From Paratinospora sagittata (Eukaryota; Streptophyta; Magnoliopsida; Ranunculales; Menispermaceae), in the NCBI GenBank assembly GCA_035771175.1, contig CM069596.1:8482001-8546000 (forward strand): a DNA stretch of 64,000 nt, read 5' to 3'. Position 1 is the stretch's first letter, and every line of letters begins with the position of its first letter. The notes under the pieces were generated by a model. That model saw nothing but the letters and a program-made list of their open reading frames with translations. It ran no database searches and was not told the DNA's origin. Made by a program: the position numbers and the translations under genes. Positions 24,129 to 36,020 of this stretch are shown piece after piece.

Positions 24129-24372
24129 AGAATCCAAGAATGTGCTAGCAAATGAGGTGAGTGGAGGAGAGAATCCAAGAATGTGCTAGAGAATGAGGTG
24201 AGTGGAGGAGAGAATCCAAGAATGTGCAAGCAAATGAGGTGAGTGGATGAGAGAATCCAAGAATGTGCTAGAGAATGAGGTGAGTGGAGGAGAGAATCCA
24301 AGAATGTGCTAGCAAATGAGGTGAGTGGAGGAGGGAATCAAGGAAGTGCTAGAAAGAGGTGAGTGAAGAGAA
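24129..24372 (+). repeat. 41-bp minisatellite in G2 left LTR, five units
   Basis: The unit starts agaatccaagaatgtgctag and ends gaggtgagtggaggag; five good copies and one degenerate copy. The other LTR has four good copies. Confidence 0.92.
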
Positions 24373-24539
24373 AGGAAAGAAGAAGAGAAAGAAAAGAAGA
24401 GAAAGAAGGAGAGAGTTGCAGGAGGAAGATCCCTGCGACATTTTCATCAATGAGGTGGATCTTTCGAATATACGGTCAGATTGAGCTAAAATTTTGTCAG
24501 CACGTTAGTAGCTTATGGCTCTTCATTCTGGTCGGTGGA

Positions 24540-24880
24540 GATCTTGATCAGAGGTTTCGTGTAAGAGATCTAACCTCTCAAACAAAGCTGGTCGGAAAGT
24601 CTGGATTTCTCGCACCGTTTTGCTCAAACTTATAGATCTCCTAAATCTACCGTTGGATGGTTATCAAATTTGGGTGTAGTTTAAAACGGATATTTCTACA
24701 TTCTGAACGGTGAAGATCTTAATTAGAGGCTTTTTCTAAGAGATACAACTTCTCAAACAAAGCTGGTCGGAATTTCTGGGTTTCTCATGCCGTTTCGGTC
24801 AAACTTGTAGATCTCCTCAATCTACCGTTGGATGGATATCAAATTTGGGTATGTAGTTTATAACAGATATTTCGGTATCC
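24540..24880 (+). repeat. ~175-bp tandem duplication in G2 left LTR
   Basis: Two diverged units, each with caaagctggtcgg (24583 and 24758), gatctcct-aatctaccgt, and ggat-tcaaatttgggt. Present in both LTRs (second set about 32515-32865). Confidence 0.85.
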
Positions 24881-25976
24881 TGAACGGTTAAGATGCTTAT
24901 ACAGTGAGTATTTTGTGTGATATAGCCATCTGAGTTTGGGTAATTGCAGCAGGAAAGGAGAAACTGTCTGATTAGATACGTGTTCATCAAAGATACATAT
25001 CTTTTCGGTCCACCGTTGGATTGGGCTGATATTTGGGCAGAAGGTTTGTTTCTTCACATACTTCAATCTGTACGGTTGATTTTGTGATTATATATTTTTG
25101 TTGGTAGATTGATACATCTGAACAGAATAATACATGTGAAGAATTGGTAGGGTTGTTTGTATTAGACCTACATTTGGAATATGAACTTAGACTTTTCCAA
25201 ATAGCTTGCATGTCAACTATGTTGACCTAGTTGCCATTGTTGATGAACCCATGATGCAAAATCAGTGATATACATGGCTGAACATGGTGACCTAGTGTAA
25301 ATCGACAATATGGCCTAAGTATGGAAAATTTCATATTTTAGGGCTTTTGATGCTTTTGGCCTAGAATCATTGAATTGATGCAACTTATGTTTAAATAAGC
25401 ATGATTAGGGTTGATTATGCTACTGATTTGGTGGTTGTGATCATATCATGGGTTAGGCCTACTTGTGATCAAGTGACCCAATTTGGGCATGTTTATGCCT
25501 AAAGGAATTGAAAATCAGTATTTTTGATTAATAGAATGGTTTATGTATGAGAACTATGCATTAAAGGCCTAAGTCATGTGATTTGAGTTGAATGATGAGA
25601 TTAGATGAGATTTAGGCCTATTGTTTTTATGTGGGCTGATTTAGGGTTTATGTGTAATGTCTATGTGATTGAGCATAGAAATTGATGTATGGTAGGATAT
25701 TGATGAATGTTTCAGGATCTTGATTTGGGTTGATTCGGTTTGGTGATCGTGTGTGGTTAAGTACTCTCGCGAGGCTTGGTTGTGAGTAGACTTCATTTAT
25801 GATTATATCTTTTATGTCATCATATCACTTATATATTGTATGTTGAAAGCATGAATGTGTTCTAATGTTTTGAATGATGCATTGATTTGAGAAAACCTTA
25901 TGACTTTGGTTAGCCCCATCTATCTGGCTAATAGGGGGACTTAACCTTGTCATAGGAGGGTTTTAGGAAAGGAAGA

Positions 25977-26088
25977 GATTGGGGTCAACGGTACGGTGAA
26001 ATAGACGTGCACTAGTAACCCAAAATAAACATGATTGGGATCAACGGTACGGTGAAATAGACGTATACTAGTAACCCAATGCATGTGG
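25977..26088 (+). repeat. 56-bp tandem duplication in G2 left LTR
   Basis: Two units containing tcaacggtacggtgaaatag followed by actagtaaccca. Also present in the right LTR (about 33960-34070). Confidence 0.9.
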
Positions 26089-26800
26089 AATGTGGATCCA
26101 AATTGATAAGCTTTTACTTGCATCGAACTTATTATAAATGTTTGATATCTATATGTTATGAGCTTTTAAATCATGCTACACGTTGACATGCATACATGAT
26201 ATTTATTGATGAGTATTGATAGCATATCTGAATTCTATTCACTGGGCACCGTTGGCTCACCCTCATTTGCCTCTTTCAGGTCCTTCTGTCCCGAATAAGG
26301 GCAAATGAGTAGTTATATCTTGAGGGCCTTGCCTGCGAGAGAATCCAAAGCCTCGATGTGAGTTGAGAGGCATTTTGATTGAATTGTGTTTTAAATTATG
26401 AAGTATTATATTTTGGATTATGTAATTATAATACTTACCACATTGTAGTATGAGTGAGTTGGGACTTGTTGGATAAACCATGTGGGCATATGACGGTTTT
26501 TATTTGTACCCACAATTTTAGACTTTATGTGTATGTCAAATTTTAATGAACTGTAGGGATGATAATTTTATTTACGGTTCATTTTTATGGATTATCTCTT
26601 GTCTTTGATGATGAATACGGTGGGTAGTTTTGTTTAGTACCTTTTGATATTATGTCGTTGTTGAGATAAGGCTCGTAGGGTCTCAACCACCTCACGGGAG
26701 TTGAGGAGTGGTCGGAGATGCCTACGCCGGGCGTCCCGCCCCGGCATTCCGCATGCCATTCCCTGCGAGGTTGGTGGTCCGGGGTGCGGGGTCGCCACAG

Positions 26801-26814
26801 TTGGTATCAGAGCC
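26801..26814 (+). promoter_or_regulatory. G2 primer binding site (tRNA-Met)
   Basis: ttggtatcagagc, one base after the LTR end, complementary to the 3' end of plant initiator tRNA-Met, the usual primer for minus-strand synthesis in plant gypsy elements. Confidence 0.9.
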
Positions 26815-27025
26815 TGATTTTACTAGGTTTAGTCTATGTATTGGACTTAAATGACTTTGACCTAGGAATTGGGTGAGAGATTTAGGTGATTAAAAAGCTT
26901 AAAGGAACTAACTTAAAAGCCTTACTATCATATTTTTTGCGTGTATTATATGATATGGGTAGTTATGAGGGTTTGTTAATGTTTTAAATGGGTGATGGTT
27001 GCTCGTATTTCTACTTCTCAGTGTC

Positions 27026-28236
27026 ATGAGGAGGAGCGAGAGATTGGGACAGCCACGCACAGGGCCATCCGATGATGACCGGATCGGAAGGATGGAGGAG
27101 ATCATTCAGGCACAGACTTCACAGATACAGGCGTTAGTGCAGCAGGTTGAGGCTATTGCTCGACAGTCACCTCAAGTAATACCTCAGGAGGCGGGCACTA
27201 GTGGGGCCGAGGCTAGTGGAGCTGCAGGGGCAGCAGGACCTCAAATGGCTATACCTCAGCCTATGCCTACACCTGCTCCTATTGTTGTGGAGAACCCCAC
27301 TGATCGGCGGATCAGACAGCTAGAGAAGTTCATGAAGCTAAAGCCTAAGGAATTCACTGGTGGGGTTGACTTGAAGAAGGCCGAAGATTGGCTGAAGAAT
27401 ATCGAGAAGATCAGTCGCTCCTTAGAGCTTGATGAGGAGTCTCAGGTCCTATGTGCTGCTCACACACTGGAGAGTGATGCAGAGGACTGGTGGCTTTCAG
27501 TGTTGGATACACAGGGGACAGTGAAGAGTTGGGACACCTTCAAACGGTTGTTCTTACAGGCTTACGTTCCAGAGACTGAGAGACAGGCTAAACAACTCGA
27601 GTTTTTGAATCTCGCACAGGGCACCATGTCAGTCAGGGAGTACGAGCTCAGATTTAGGCAGCTCGCAGTTTATGCCCTGGGTTAGTTCAGACGCCGAGTG
27701 ACAAGATTATGAGGTTTTCTTTGAACCTAAGGCCTGCGATCCGACAGGCCTTGTCTGTGACAAAGATGACTGATTTTACCACAGTGGTCCAGAGGGCCAA
27801 ACAATACGAGTTGGCTGAGCGGGTTGATGGTATGTCTACACGGGCAACTCCAGGTGAACAGACTTCACAAGCAGAGTCTGGGGGACAGTTCCAGACTCCG
27901 TGGAAGAAGGGAAGATGGGAAAAGAAGAGAAAGTTTTATGGAAGAGCACAGTCTGATGGTGCTCAGAATAAGGCCTCCCAGGTTCAGACTGGTATGATGG
28001 CCTCACCAGTGGCTTCCTCTCCTATCCCGATTCCTATTCAGGCACCGAGTGCACCGAGACCCCCATTCCCACAGACTGCTGGCCGAGACAGAGGTAGAGG
28101 CCGAGGAAGTTATGTGACGACATCTCAGACTGGGTCATTTGCGCCCAGGGCTCCGTTCTTATGTTTTCAATGTGGGCAGGCTGGGCATAGGAGGTTCGAG
28201 TGTCCGAATTTTCAGAGAGCTCAGGGATTTGTGTAG
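27026..28236 (+). pseudogene. G2 gag with CCHC zinc knuckle, broken
   Basis: The likely start is the ATG at 27026 (MRRSERLGQPR). The N-terminal part is Gln/Ala/Pro-rich, with a coiled-coil-like stretch IIQAQTSQIQALVQQVEAIA. The gag core follows: PKEFTGGVDLKKAEDWLKNI, then DAEDWWLSVLD, then FKRLFLQAYVPETERQAKQL and FLNLAQGTMSVREYELRF. The frame shifts at about 27684 and continues in another frame from MRFSLNLRPAIRQAL. The zinc knuckle is CFQCGQAGHRRFEC, about 28160-28203. The second frame ends at a TAG (28234-28236), in frame with the protease that follows. Gag normally forms the particle and binds RNA; the frameshift prevents this. Confidence 0.9.
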
Positions 28237-31200
28237 CAGTCCAGTGCCAGAGAGACAGCAAAGGCAGCTACTGAGCCAGACCCGACAGCATCCAGGACTT
28301 TGGTAGAAGGTACTCTTATTATTTGTGGTACTTCTATGCATGTATTATTTGATGCTGGGTCTACATTATCATTCATATCTGGACGTATGGTAGATAATTT
28401 GCATTTGACTCCCATTAGGGCTAATACGTGGTTAGTGGTGAGTACTGTAGCTGGGGAGAGGATCTACCCGAATATGATCTGTAGCCAGTGTGTGGTTCAG
28501 ATTGGTGATGTTGAGATGCCTATTAACTTTCGAGTCCTAGAGTTTTTAGAGTTTGATGCAATTCTAGGGATGGATTGGCTCGCTGCATATCATGCAGTTG
28601 TCGACTGTTTCGCAAAAAGAATTATTTTTCAAATCCCCGGACACCCAGTGTTTACACTACAGGGTAAAGTTTCAGACCAGACAGTCACAAGTGGTAGATT
28701 TGTGACTGATGGAGATAGGGAGATTTTGGCTGGGTTAGTGCCTGATGAGGAAGAGACTAGTGAGGTGATACTTGAGGATATTGCCATTGTTAGGGACTTT
28801 CAAGATGTGTTCCCTGCGGATCTTCCAGGATTACCACCGAAGCGAGAGATCGGTTTCATTATTGAACTAGTCCCTGGCACGAAGCCTATCTCCATGGCAC
28901 CATATAGAATGGCGCCAGCCGAGTTGAAAGAGTTGCAGAAACAGCTCGAGGAGTTATTGGCTAAAGGCTTTATTTGCCCGAGTGTGTCACCCTGGGGAGC
29001 TCCAGTTCTTTTTGTTAAAAAGAAAGATGGGAGCTTGCGGTTGTGCATCGACTATCGCCAATTGAACAGGGTGACCATCAAGAACAAATATCCTCTCCCA
29101 ATGATTGATGACTTGTTTGATCAGTTGAGGGGAGCGAGGTATTTTTCGAAGATTTATTTGCGCTCCGGGTATCATCAACTGAGGATCAGGGAGGAGGATG
29201 TGCCTAAGACAGCATTCAGAACCCGCTATGGACATTATGAGTTCCTTGTGATGCCATTTGGTGTGACTAATGCACCGACGATGTTCATGGACCTGATGCA
29301 GAGGGTCTTTAAGCAGTATTTGGATAAGTTTGTCATCGTCTTCATTGATGACATATTGGTGTATTCCAAGACTCGGGTTGAGCATGAGGAACATCTTAGA
29401 GTGACTTTGCAAACTCTGAGAGAGCATAGGCTATATGCAAAGCTGAGCAAGTGCGAGTTTTGGATCACCGAAGTGAAGTTCTTAGGTCATGTGGTAAGTT
29501 CTGAGGGGATTTCAGTTGATCCGTCTAAGGTTGAAACCATTATCAGTTGGCCTAGGCCTACCACAGTGACCGAGATCAGAAGCTTTCTTGGGTTAGCTGG
29601 TTACTATAGGAGATTCGTTCAGGGATTCTCTAAGATAGCTACGCCTATGACTAGGCTCACCCAGAAAGATGTGTCTTTTGTATGGACCGAGGAGTGTGAG
29701 AATGCCTTTTTAGAGCTGAAGAAAAGATTGACATCTACGCGAGTATTGATTTTGCCAGAGCCTGATCAGGAGTTGGTTATCTATACTGATGCCTCTCGTA
29801 TCGGCTTGGGTTGTGTGTTGATGCAGAAGGATAGGGTCATTGCTTATGCATCGAGGCAGTTGAACGTGCATGAAAAGAACTACCCTGTTCATGACTTAGA
29901 ACTGGCTGCAGTGGTTTTTGCTTTGAAGATTTGGAGGCATTATCTCTATGGTGAGAGATTCACTTTGTATTCTGACCATAAGAGCCTCAAGTACTTGTTC
30001 TCTCAGAAGGAATTGAACATGAGGCAGAGAAGGTGGTTAGAGCTCCTCAAAGACTATGATTTTACATTGGAATACCACCTAGGTAAAGCCAATGTAGTGG
30101 CTGATGCGTTGAGCAGGAAGCGGGTAGAGACAGTTATGGTAGCACGCCAGATGTCTCATGAGTGGAGACTACTTGAGGCGGCTACGGTTATGAGTATATG
30201 TGCTACCCCTTCAGATCAGATTGTGATATGTGCTCAAATGAGAGCTCAACCTACACAAGTCCAGGAGGTAATTGACCAACAGAGACTTGACGTTGATTAT
30301 GGGATATACAAGTCGTGGGCTGAAAGCAGTAATTTTACTGATTGGCACTTGTCATCTGATGGTGCCTTGAGATTTAGGGGACGTTTATGGGTTCCCGCAG
30401 ATCCACGACTTAGACAGAGTGTTCCCCAAGAGGCCCACAGATCTCATTATGCTATTCATCCTGGCGGAACCAAGATGTATCTTGATATGAAAAGAATGTA
30501 TTGGTGGCCCGACATGAAGAGAGAGATAGCTCAGTTCATTCAGAGGTGTGAGATCTGTCAAAGAGTCAAAGCTGAGCATCAGAGGCCTGGAGGGCAGATG
30601 CAACCGCTTGCCATTCCTGAGTGAAAATGGGAGCACGTCACTATGGACTTTGTTGTAGGATTACCCAACATCCCGAGAAGACATAATGCTGTTTGGGTTA
30701 TTATTGATCGCTTGACCAAGTCCCCGCACTTTCTACCGGTGAACACTAGGGATTCTAGGGACAAGCTGAGCAGACTCTATATGCGGGAGATAGTCAGATT
30801 ACATGGGGTGCCAGTTTCGATTGTGTCAGATAGGGATCCGAGGTTTACATCGGTATTCTGGCAGGGGTTGCAGAGGCAGCTCGGCACTAGACTAGATCTC
30901 AGTACCGCTTTTAACCCCCAGACGGATGGCCAGTCTGAGAGGTTGATATCGATTTTAGAGGATATGCTTCGAGCTTGTGTCCTTGAGTCCAGTGGTAACT
31001 GGGAGGAGTACATACATCTGTGTGAGTTCGCGTACAACAACAGCTATCAGTCCAGTATTGGCATGGCTCCTTTTGAGGCATTGTATGGTCGACCCTGTAG
31101 ATCTTCGATCTGTTGGACGGAGGTAGGGGATGTTGCGGTGATGGGACCCGAGTTTGTACATGAACACACAGAGAAGATTAAGAGGATCAAGCATAATATG

Positions 31201-31695
31201 AAGGTAGCCCAAGACAGGCAGAAGAGTTACACTGATGCCAAGCGGAAGACCGTAGAGTTCGAGGTGGGTGACCAAGTTTTATTGAAGGTCTCACCTCAGA
31301 AGGGTCAAACTAGATTTGGGATAAAAGGCAAGCTCGCTCCAAGATTTATTGGGTTGTTCGAGGTTTTAGAACGAATTGGCCCCGTCGCTTACCGATTAGC
31401 CTTGCCACCTCAGTTAGCAGCAGTCCACAATGTCTTTCATGTGTCAATGTTGAGAGTGTACAAGAGTGATTTTGATCACGTCTTGGACTGGAGGAACATT
31501 GAACTGAGGCAAGATGGGACTTATGATGAGGAACCTATTCAGATACTTGACCGGAAGGTCCAGAGGTTACGTAACCGCGAGATTCCGATGGTTAAGGTGA
31601 GATGGCAGTTCCATGGCGAGGAGCAGGTTACTTAGGAGCGTGAGGACTACATGATGGAGCACTTTGCCGAGTTCATGGGCTTAGGTAATTCTTAA
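28237..31695 (+). pseudogene. G2 pol (protease, RT, RNase H, integrase, chromodomain-like tail)
   Basis: The long frame 28300-30624 encodes protease ([15 protein letters not shown]), RT, RNase H and the zinc-binding HHCC region ([15 protein letters not shown]...[11 protein letters not shown]). RT: the first catalytic site reads [12 protein letters not shown], with Tyr (TAT, 29155-29157) where the family has Asp; the second is [11 protein letters not shown], intact. RNase H includes [16 protein letters not shown] and [16 protein letters not shown] at 30622-30624 stands where Trp is expected. The integrase (30643-31635) has WVIIDRLTKSPHFLP, SDRDPRFTSVFW and GQSERLISILEDML, then a chromodomain-like tail ending with a TAG for Trp (about 31633) before the natural end at 31695. 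Three independent lesions disable it. Confidence 0.92.
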
Positions 31696-31725
31696 CCTTA
31701 AAAATTCGAGGACGAAGTTCATTCT

Positions 31726-31738
31726 AAGGTGGGAGTGA
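31726..31738 (+). promoter_or_regulatory. G2 polypurine tract
   Basis: aaggtgggagtga directly abuts the LTR at 31739. The preceding attcgaggacgaagttc is the conserved pre-PPT motif of this gypsy group. Confidence 0.85.
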
Positions 31739-34700
31739 TGTGACGCCCCGAAAATTATTTCATCTAGCCCATAACCCAATTGCATTTTTGCCCAAACTCT
31801 ATGTGTTGTCTTGATATGTTTGGTGTTAGTTTGATGATTGTTTAATGTTTGTATAGTTAATGCTTGATAATGTATATAAATATATGTATCATAAATTGTA
31901 TATGAGTCATGTTAAATTAAAGTATAATGCATATGTTATGATTTATGCATGGGCTCATTAAACCATGAATTGATATGGGTTAGGATTGATTGAATAAAAG
32001 GATAAATGAAATTGAAAATTTGGTGTATTAAATGGATTGGACATTTAAAATACATGTGGTTGGTATAGGTAGTATGAGACCAACACATGTGAAGGTTGGT
32101 GCATGAAAGTGGACAAGTGTCCCATGCCCACTTCTAGAATCCAAGAATATGCTAGCAAATGAGGTGAGTGGAGGAGAGAATCCAAGAATGTGCTAGCAAA
32201 TGAGGTGAGTGGATGAGAGAATCCAAGAATGTGCTAGAGAATGAGGTGAGTGGAGGAGAGAATCCAAGAATGTGCTAGCAAATGAGGTGAGTGGATGAGG
32301 GAATCAAGGAAGTGCTAGAAAGAGGTGAGTGGAGAGAAAGGAAAGAAGAAGAGAAAGAAAAGAAGAGAAAGGAAAGAAGAAGAGAAAGAAGGAGAGAGTT
32401 GCAGGAGGAAGATCCCTGCGACATTTTCATCAAAGACGTGGATCTTTGGAATATACAGTCAGATTGAGCTAAAATTTTGTCAGCACGTTAGTAGCTTATG
32501 GTTCTTCATTCTGGTCGGTGGAGATCTTGATCAGATGTTTCGTGTAAGAGATCTAACCTCTCAAACAAAGCTGGTCGGAAAGTATGGATTTCTCGCACCG
32601 TTTTGCTCAAACTTATAGATCTCCTAAATCTACCGTTGGATGGTTATCAAATTTGGGTGTAGTTTAAAACGAATATTTCTACATTCTGAACGGTGAAGAT
32701 CTTAATTAGAGGCTTTTTCTAAGAGATACAACTTCTCAAACAAAGCTGGTCGGAATTTCTGGGTTTCTCATGCCATTTCGGTCAAACTTGTAGATCTCCT
32801 CAATCTACCGTTGGATGGATATCAAATTTGGGTATGTAGTTTATAACAGATATTTTGGTATTCTGAACGGTTAAGATGCTTATACAGTGAGTATTTTGTG
32901 TGATATAGCCATCTGAGTTTGGGTAATTGCAGCAGGAAAGGAGAAACTGTCTGATTAGATACGTGTTCATCAAAGATACATATCTTTTCGGTCTACCGTT
33001 GGATTGGGCTGATATTTGGGCAGAAGGTTTGTTTCTTCACATACTTCAATCTATACGGTTGATTTTGTGATTATATATTTTTGTTGGTAGATTGATACAT
33101 CTGAACAGAATAATACATGTGAAGAATTGGTAGGGTTGTTTGTATTAGACCTACATTTGGAATATGAACTTAGACTTTTTCAAATAGCTTGCATGTCAAC
33201 TATGTTGACCTAGTTGCCATTGTTGATGAACCCATGATGCAAAATCAGTGATATACATGGCTGAACATGGTGACCTAGTGTAAATCGACAATATGGCCTA
33301 AGTATGGAAAATTTCATATTTTAGGGCTTTTGATGCTTTTGGCCTAGAATCATTGAATTGATGCAACTTATGTTTAAATAAGCATGATTAGGGTTGATTA
33401 TGCTACTGATTTGGTGGTTGTGATCATATCATGGGTTAGGCCTACTTGTGATCAAGTGACCCAATTTGGGCATGTTTATGCCTAAAGGAATTGAAAATCA
33501 GTATTTTTGATTAATAGAATGGTTTATGTATGAGAACTATGCATTAAAGGCCTAAGTCATGTGATTTGAGTTGAATGATGAGATTAGATGAGATTTAGGC
33601 CTATTGTTTTTATGTGGGCTGATTTAGGGTTTATGTGTAATGTCTATGTGATTGAGCATAGAAATTGATGTATGGTAGGATATTGATGAATGTTTCAGGA
33701 TCTTGATTTGGGTTGATTCGGTTTGGTGATCGTGTGTGGTTAAGTACTCTCGCGAGGCTTGGTTGTGAGTAGACTTCATTTATGATTATATCTTTTATGT
33801 CATCATATCACTTATATATTGTATGTTGAAAGCATGAATGTGTTCTAATGTTTTGAATGATGCATTGATTTGAGAAAACCTTATGACTTTGGTTAGCCCC
33901 ATCTATCTGGCTAATAGGGGGACTTAACCTTGTCATAGGAGGGTTTTAGGAAAGGAAGAGATTGGGGTCAACGGTACGGTGAAATAGACGTGCACTAGTA
34001 ACCCAAAATAAACATGATTGGGATCAACGGTACGGTGAAATAGACGTATACTAGTAACCCAATGCATGTGGAATGTGGATCCAAATTGATAAGCTTTTAC
34101 TTGCATCGAACTTATTATAAATGTTTGATATCTATATGTTATGAGCTTTTAAATCATGCTACACGTTGACATGCATACATGATATTTATTGATGAGTATT
34201 GATAGCATATCTGAATTCTATTCACTGGGCACCGTTGGCTCACCCTCATTTGCCTCTTTCAGGTCCTTCTGTCCCGAATAAGGGCAAAGGAGTAGTTATA
34301 TCTTGAGGGCCTTGCCTGCGAGAGAATCCAAAGCCTCGATGTGAGTTGAGAGGCATTTTGATTGAATTGTGTTTTAAATTATGAAGTATTATATTTTGGA
34401 TTATGTAATTATAATACTTACCACATTGTAGTATGAGTGAGTTGGGACTTGTTGGATAAACCATGTGGGCATATGACGATTTTTATTTGTACCCACAATT
34501 TTAGACTTTATGTGTATGTCAAATTTTAATGAACTGTAGGGATGATAATTTTATTTACGGTTCATTTTTATGGATTATCTCTTGTCTTTGATGATGAATA
34601 CGGTGGGTAGTTTTGTTTAGTACCTTTTGATATTATGTCGTTGTTGAGATAAGGCTCGTAGGGTCTCAACCACCTCACGGGAGTTGAGGAGTGGTCGGAG

Positions 34701-34782
34701 ATGCCTACGCCGGGCGTCCCGCCTCGGCATTTCGCATGCCATTCCCTTCGAGGTTGGTGGTCCGGGGTGCGGGGTCGCCACA
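31739..34782 (+). repeat. G2 right LTR (3044 bp)
   Basis: Begins tgtgacgccccgaaaatt and ends ggtcgccaca. It differs from the left LTR by roughly two dozen substitutions by eye, mostly C/T and G/A, plus minisatellite copy number. Confidence 0.93.
32136..32337 (+). repeat. 41-bp minisatellite in G2 right LTR, four units
   Basis: Same unit as 24129-24372, four good copies and a degenerate one. An adjacent purine tract (about 32335-32395) also has an extra gaaaggaagaa block relative to the left LTR. Confidence 0.9.
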
Positions 34783-36015
34783 ATTTTTTGTACAGAATAT
34801 GATTGAGGGAACATCCTCCCAAAATCTCCCTATAATTAACAAGTTACAACATGTAGGCCCAAAAACCTCCACCCAGTCCACCCTAAACTCCTAAGAAAAA
34901 TTGGATAACAACAGGTGAGCTATTGCCCAGTAGGTAAAATAGTTCGTGAATATAACAATTAATAAATGAAACTTCATAATCAAATATCACATAAACACAA
35001 CAAGCATCATAAACAGTACAACATGAATGTATGCATGGCACCGTCTCGTAATGGTTTCATGATTGTACGACGCTTTGAGTTCACGTACAGATGTCCATCC
35101 CCAGGTAAACTTGGGTTCTTATTGTATCTCCCTCCTCAAGGTCATCGCCCTAGATTCACGTACAGATGTCCATCCCCAGGAAATCTCAGGTTCTCATTGT
35201 ACTTCCCTCTTTAGGAAAATGTCAAGAATAGGGAGCATTACTTCTAACTATGTTGTGGATCATAAACCACTTACGTCCCTAGGTGGTGCTTATGTATGAT
35301 GTCAATGCATGAGTAGGTCTGGTCTTTACTGACATTAGACAGAATTTGGCAGCGTCTAGTGATTCTTATCAGGTCGGTATCACCACGTGTAAAGTTAGGA
35401 TGTTCAGTATCACTTGTACAAGCTGATAGCTTTCAAATAAGACTTACCAGATCAGTCTCCAGTTGAGAGGTGGGACACGAAGTCCACTAAATACCAATCG
35501 TCTAGAGCAGTACGCTGCCTCCCGTTCACTATTTAAAGTTACTGGGGACAAGACTAAGTTTGGTTGAGTCAGATTGACCAATAATCCGACATAGTAACAG
35601 TATAATACATGAACTCCAAATATACAGGCATAAATATGACAGGTATGAACATTATACTCAATAATACAGTGTAAATGAATAGTAGACATAATGATAAATT
35701 AATGTAAACTTTAATAAAAGTTATAAGACACGCAAACCTATGTTTCGTTCCCCACCTTTAGATAAAAACTCGTTCTTGAATTGGCACCTCCTCCCGAGCA
35801 GAACGACATTGCACCGCGAATAGAGTCTCGAAGAGAGAGTCTCAAAAAGAGAAGAGAGAAATCACAAAGAGAGCAAGAGAGAGAAGAGATTGATTTGGTG
35901 TGAAAATAACCAAAGGGGGGGCTTTTTATAGCTGAAAGGGCGCCCGAACGTTCGGGCATTGACCCGAACGCTCAAATTTTTTTTATTTTTTTTGTTGCAA
36001 ACCTGGGGTATTACA
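34783..36015 (-). repeat. G1R 5' LTR, truncated
   Basis: Matches 14448-15688 and lacks the equivalent of 14324-14447 (the LTR 3' end in sense). It abuts G2 at 34782/34783 and ends ggggtattaca, followed by the gtacc TSD. It contains the shared cassette at 35425-35552. Confidence 0.92.
35942..35957. promoter_or_regulatory. 16-bp palindrome upstream of G1R TATA box
   Basis: gcccgaacgttcgggc is a perfect palindrome containing GAAcgTTC. A second GAAC-containing copy lies next to it (about 35964-35972). In sense it is just upstream of the ctataaaaag box at about 35927. Related pairs occur in the G1F LTRs. Confidence 0.6.
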
Positions 36016-36020
36016 GTACC

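Larger units (their letters stand above)
23911..26799 (+). repeat. G2 left LTR (5'-truncated, 2.9 kb)
   Basis: Matches 31918-34782 almost base for base, ends gtcgccaca, and is followed by the PBS. The first 180 bp or so are missing. It is the 5' LTR of the body that follows, and the 3' LTR of the lost neighbour. Confidence 0.92.
23526..34782 (+). mobile_element. Ty3/gypsy Tekay-type chromovirus G2, nested in G1R
   Basis: Order: integrase C-terminal stub, LTR lacking its first 180 bp or so, PBS, gag, pol, PPT, full LTR. The LTR is about 3.0 kb, as expected for the Tekay/Del group (from memory). The stub and the first LTR are the right end of an upstream tandem copy, so this is a fragment of an LTR-body-LTR-body-LTR array. 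The two LTRs look about 99% alike by eye. The right edge meets G1R LTR sequence cleanly at ccaca; the left edge lies inside integrase, so no TSD is expected. Confidence 0.93.
14324..36015 (-). mobile_element. Ty3/gypsy chromovirus-like element G1R, split by G2
   Basis: Minus-strand member of the same family as G1F (51456-62666). Reading from high to low coordinate: truncated 5' LTR (36015-34783), then foreign element G2, then truncated leader (about 23525), aORF1, gag, pol, aORF2, PPT and 3' LTR (15688-14324). The original element is about 10.4 kb without G2. The PBS and the last 120 bp or so of its 5' LTR are missing, lost where G2 lies. Coding regions carry several stops and frameshifts. 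The RT motif lineup is of the Tekay/Del chromovirus type, assigned from memory. Confidence 0.93.

Noticed and set aside
24038..24301. 87-codon minus-strand frame with a repeating Leu/His/Ser/Thr pattern
   Set aside because: Translation of the 41-bp minisatellite in the G2 LTR; periodic but not a protein repeat family.
26801..26814. tRNA gene fragment at ggtatcagagc sites (also 45383, 50927, 52886)
   Set aside because: Each lies immediately after an LTR and is only the primer-binding complement; no tRNA cloverleaf.
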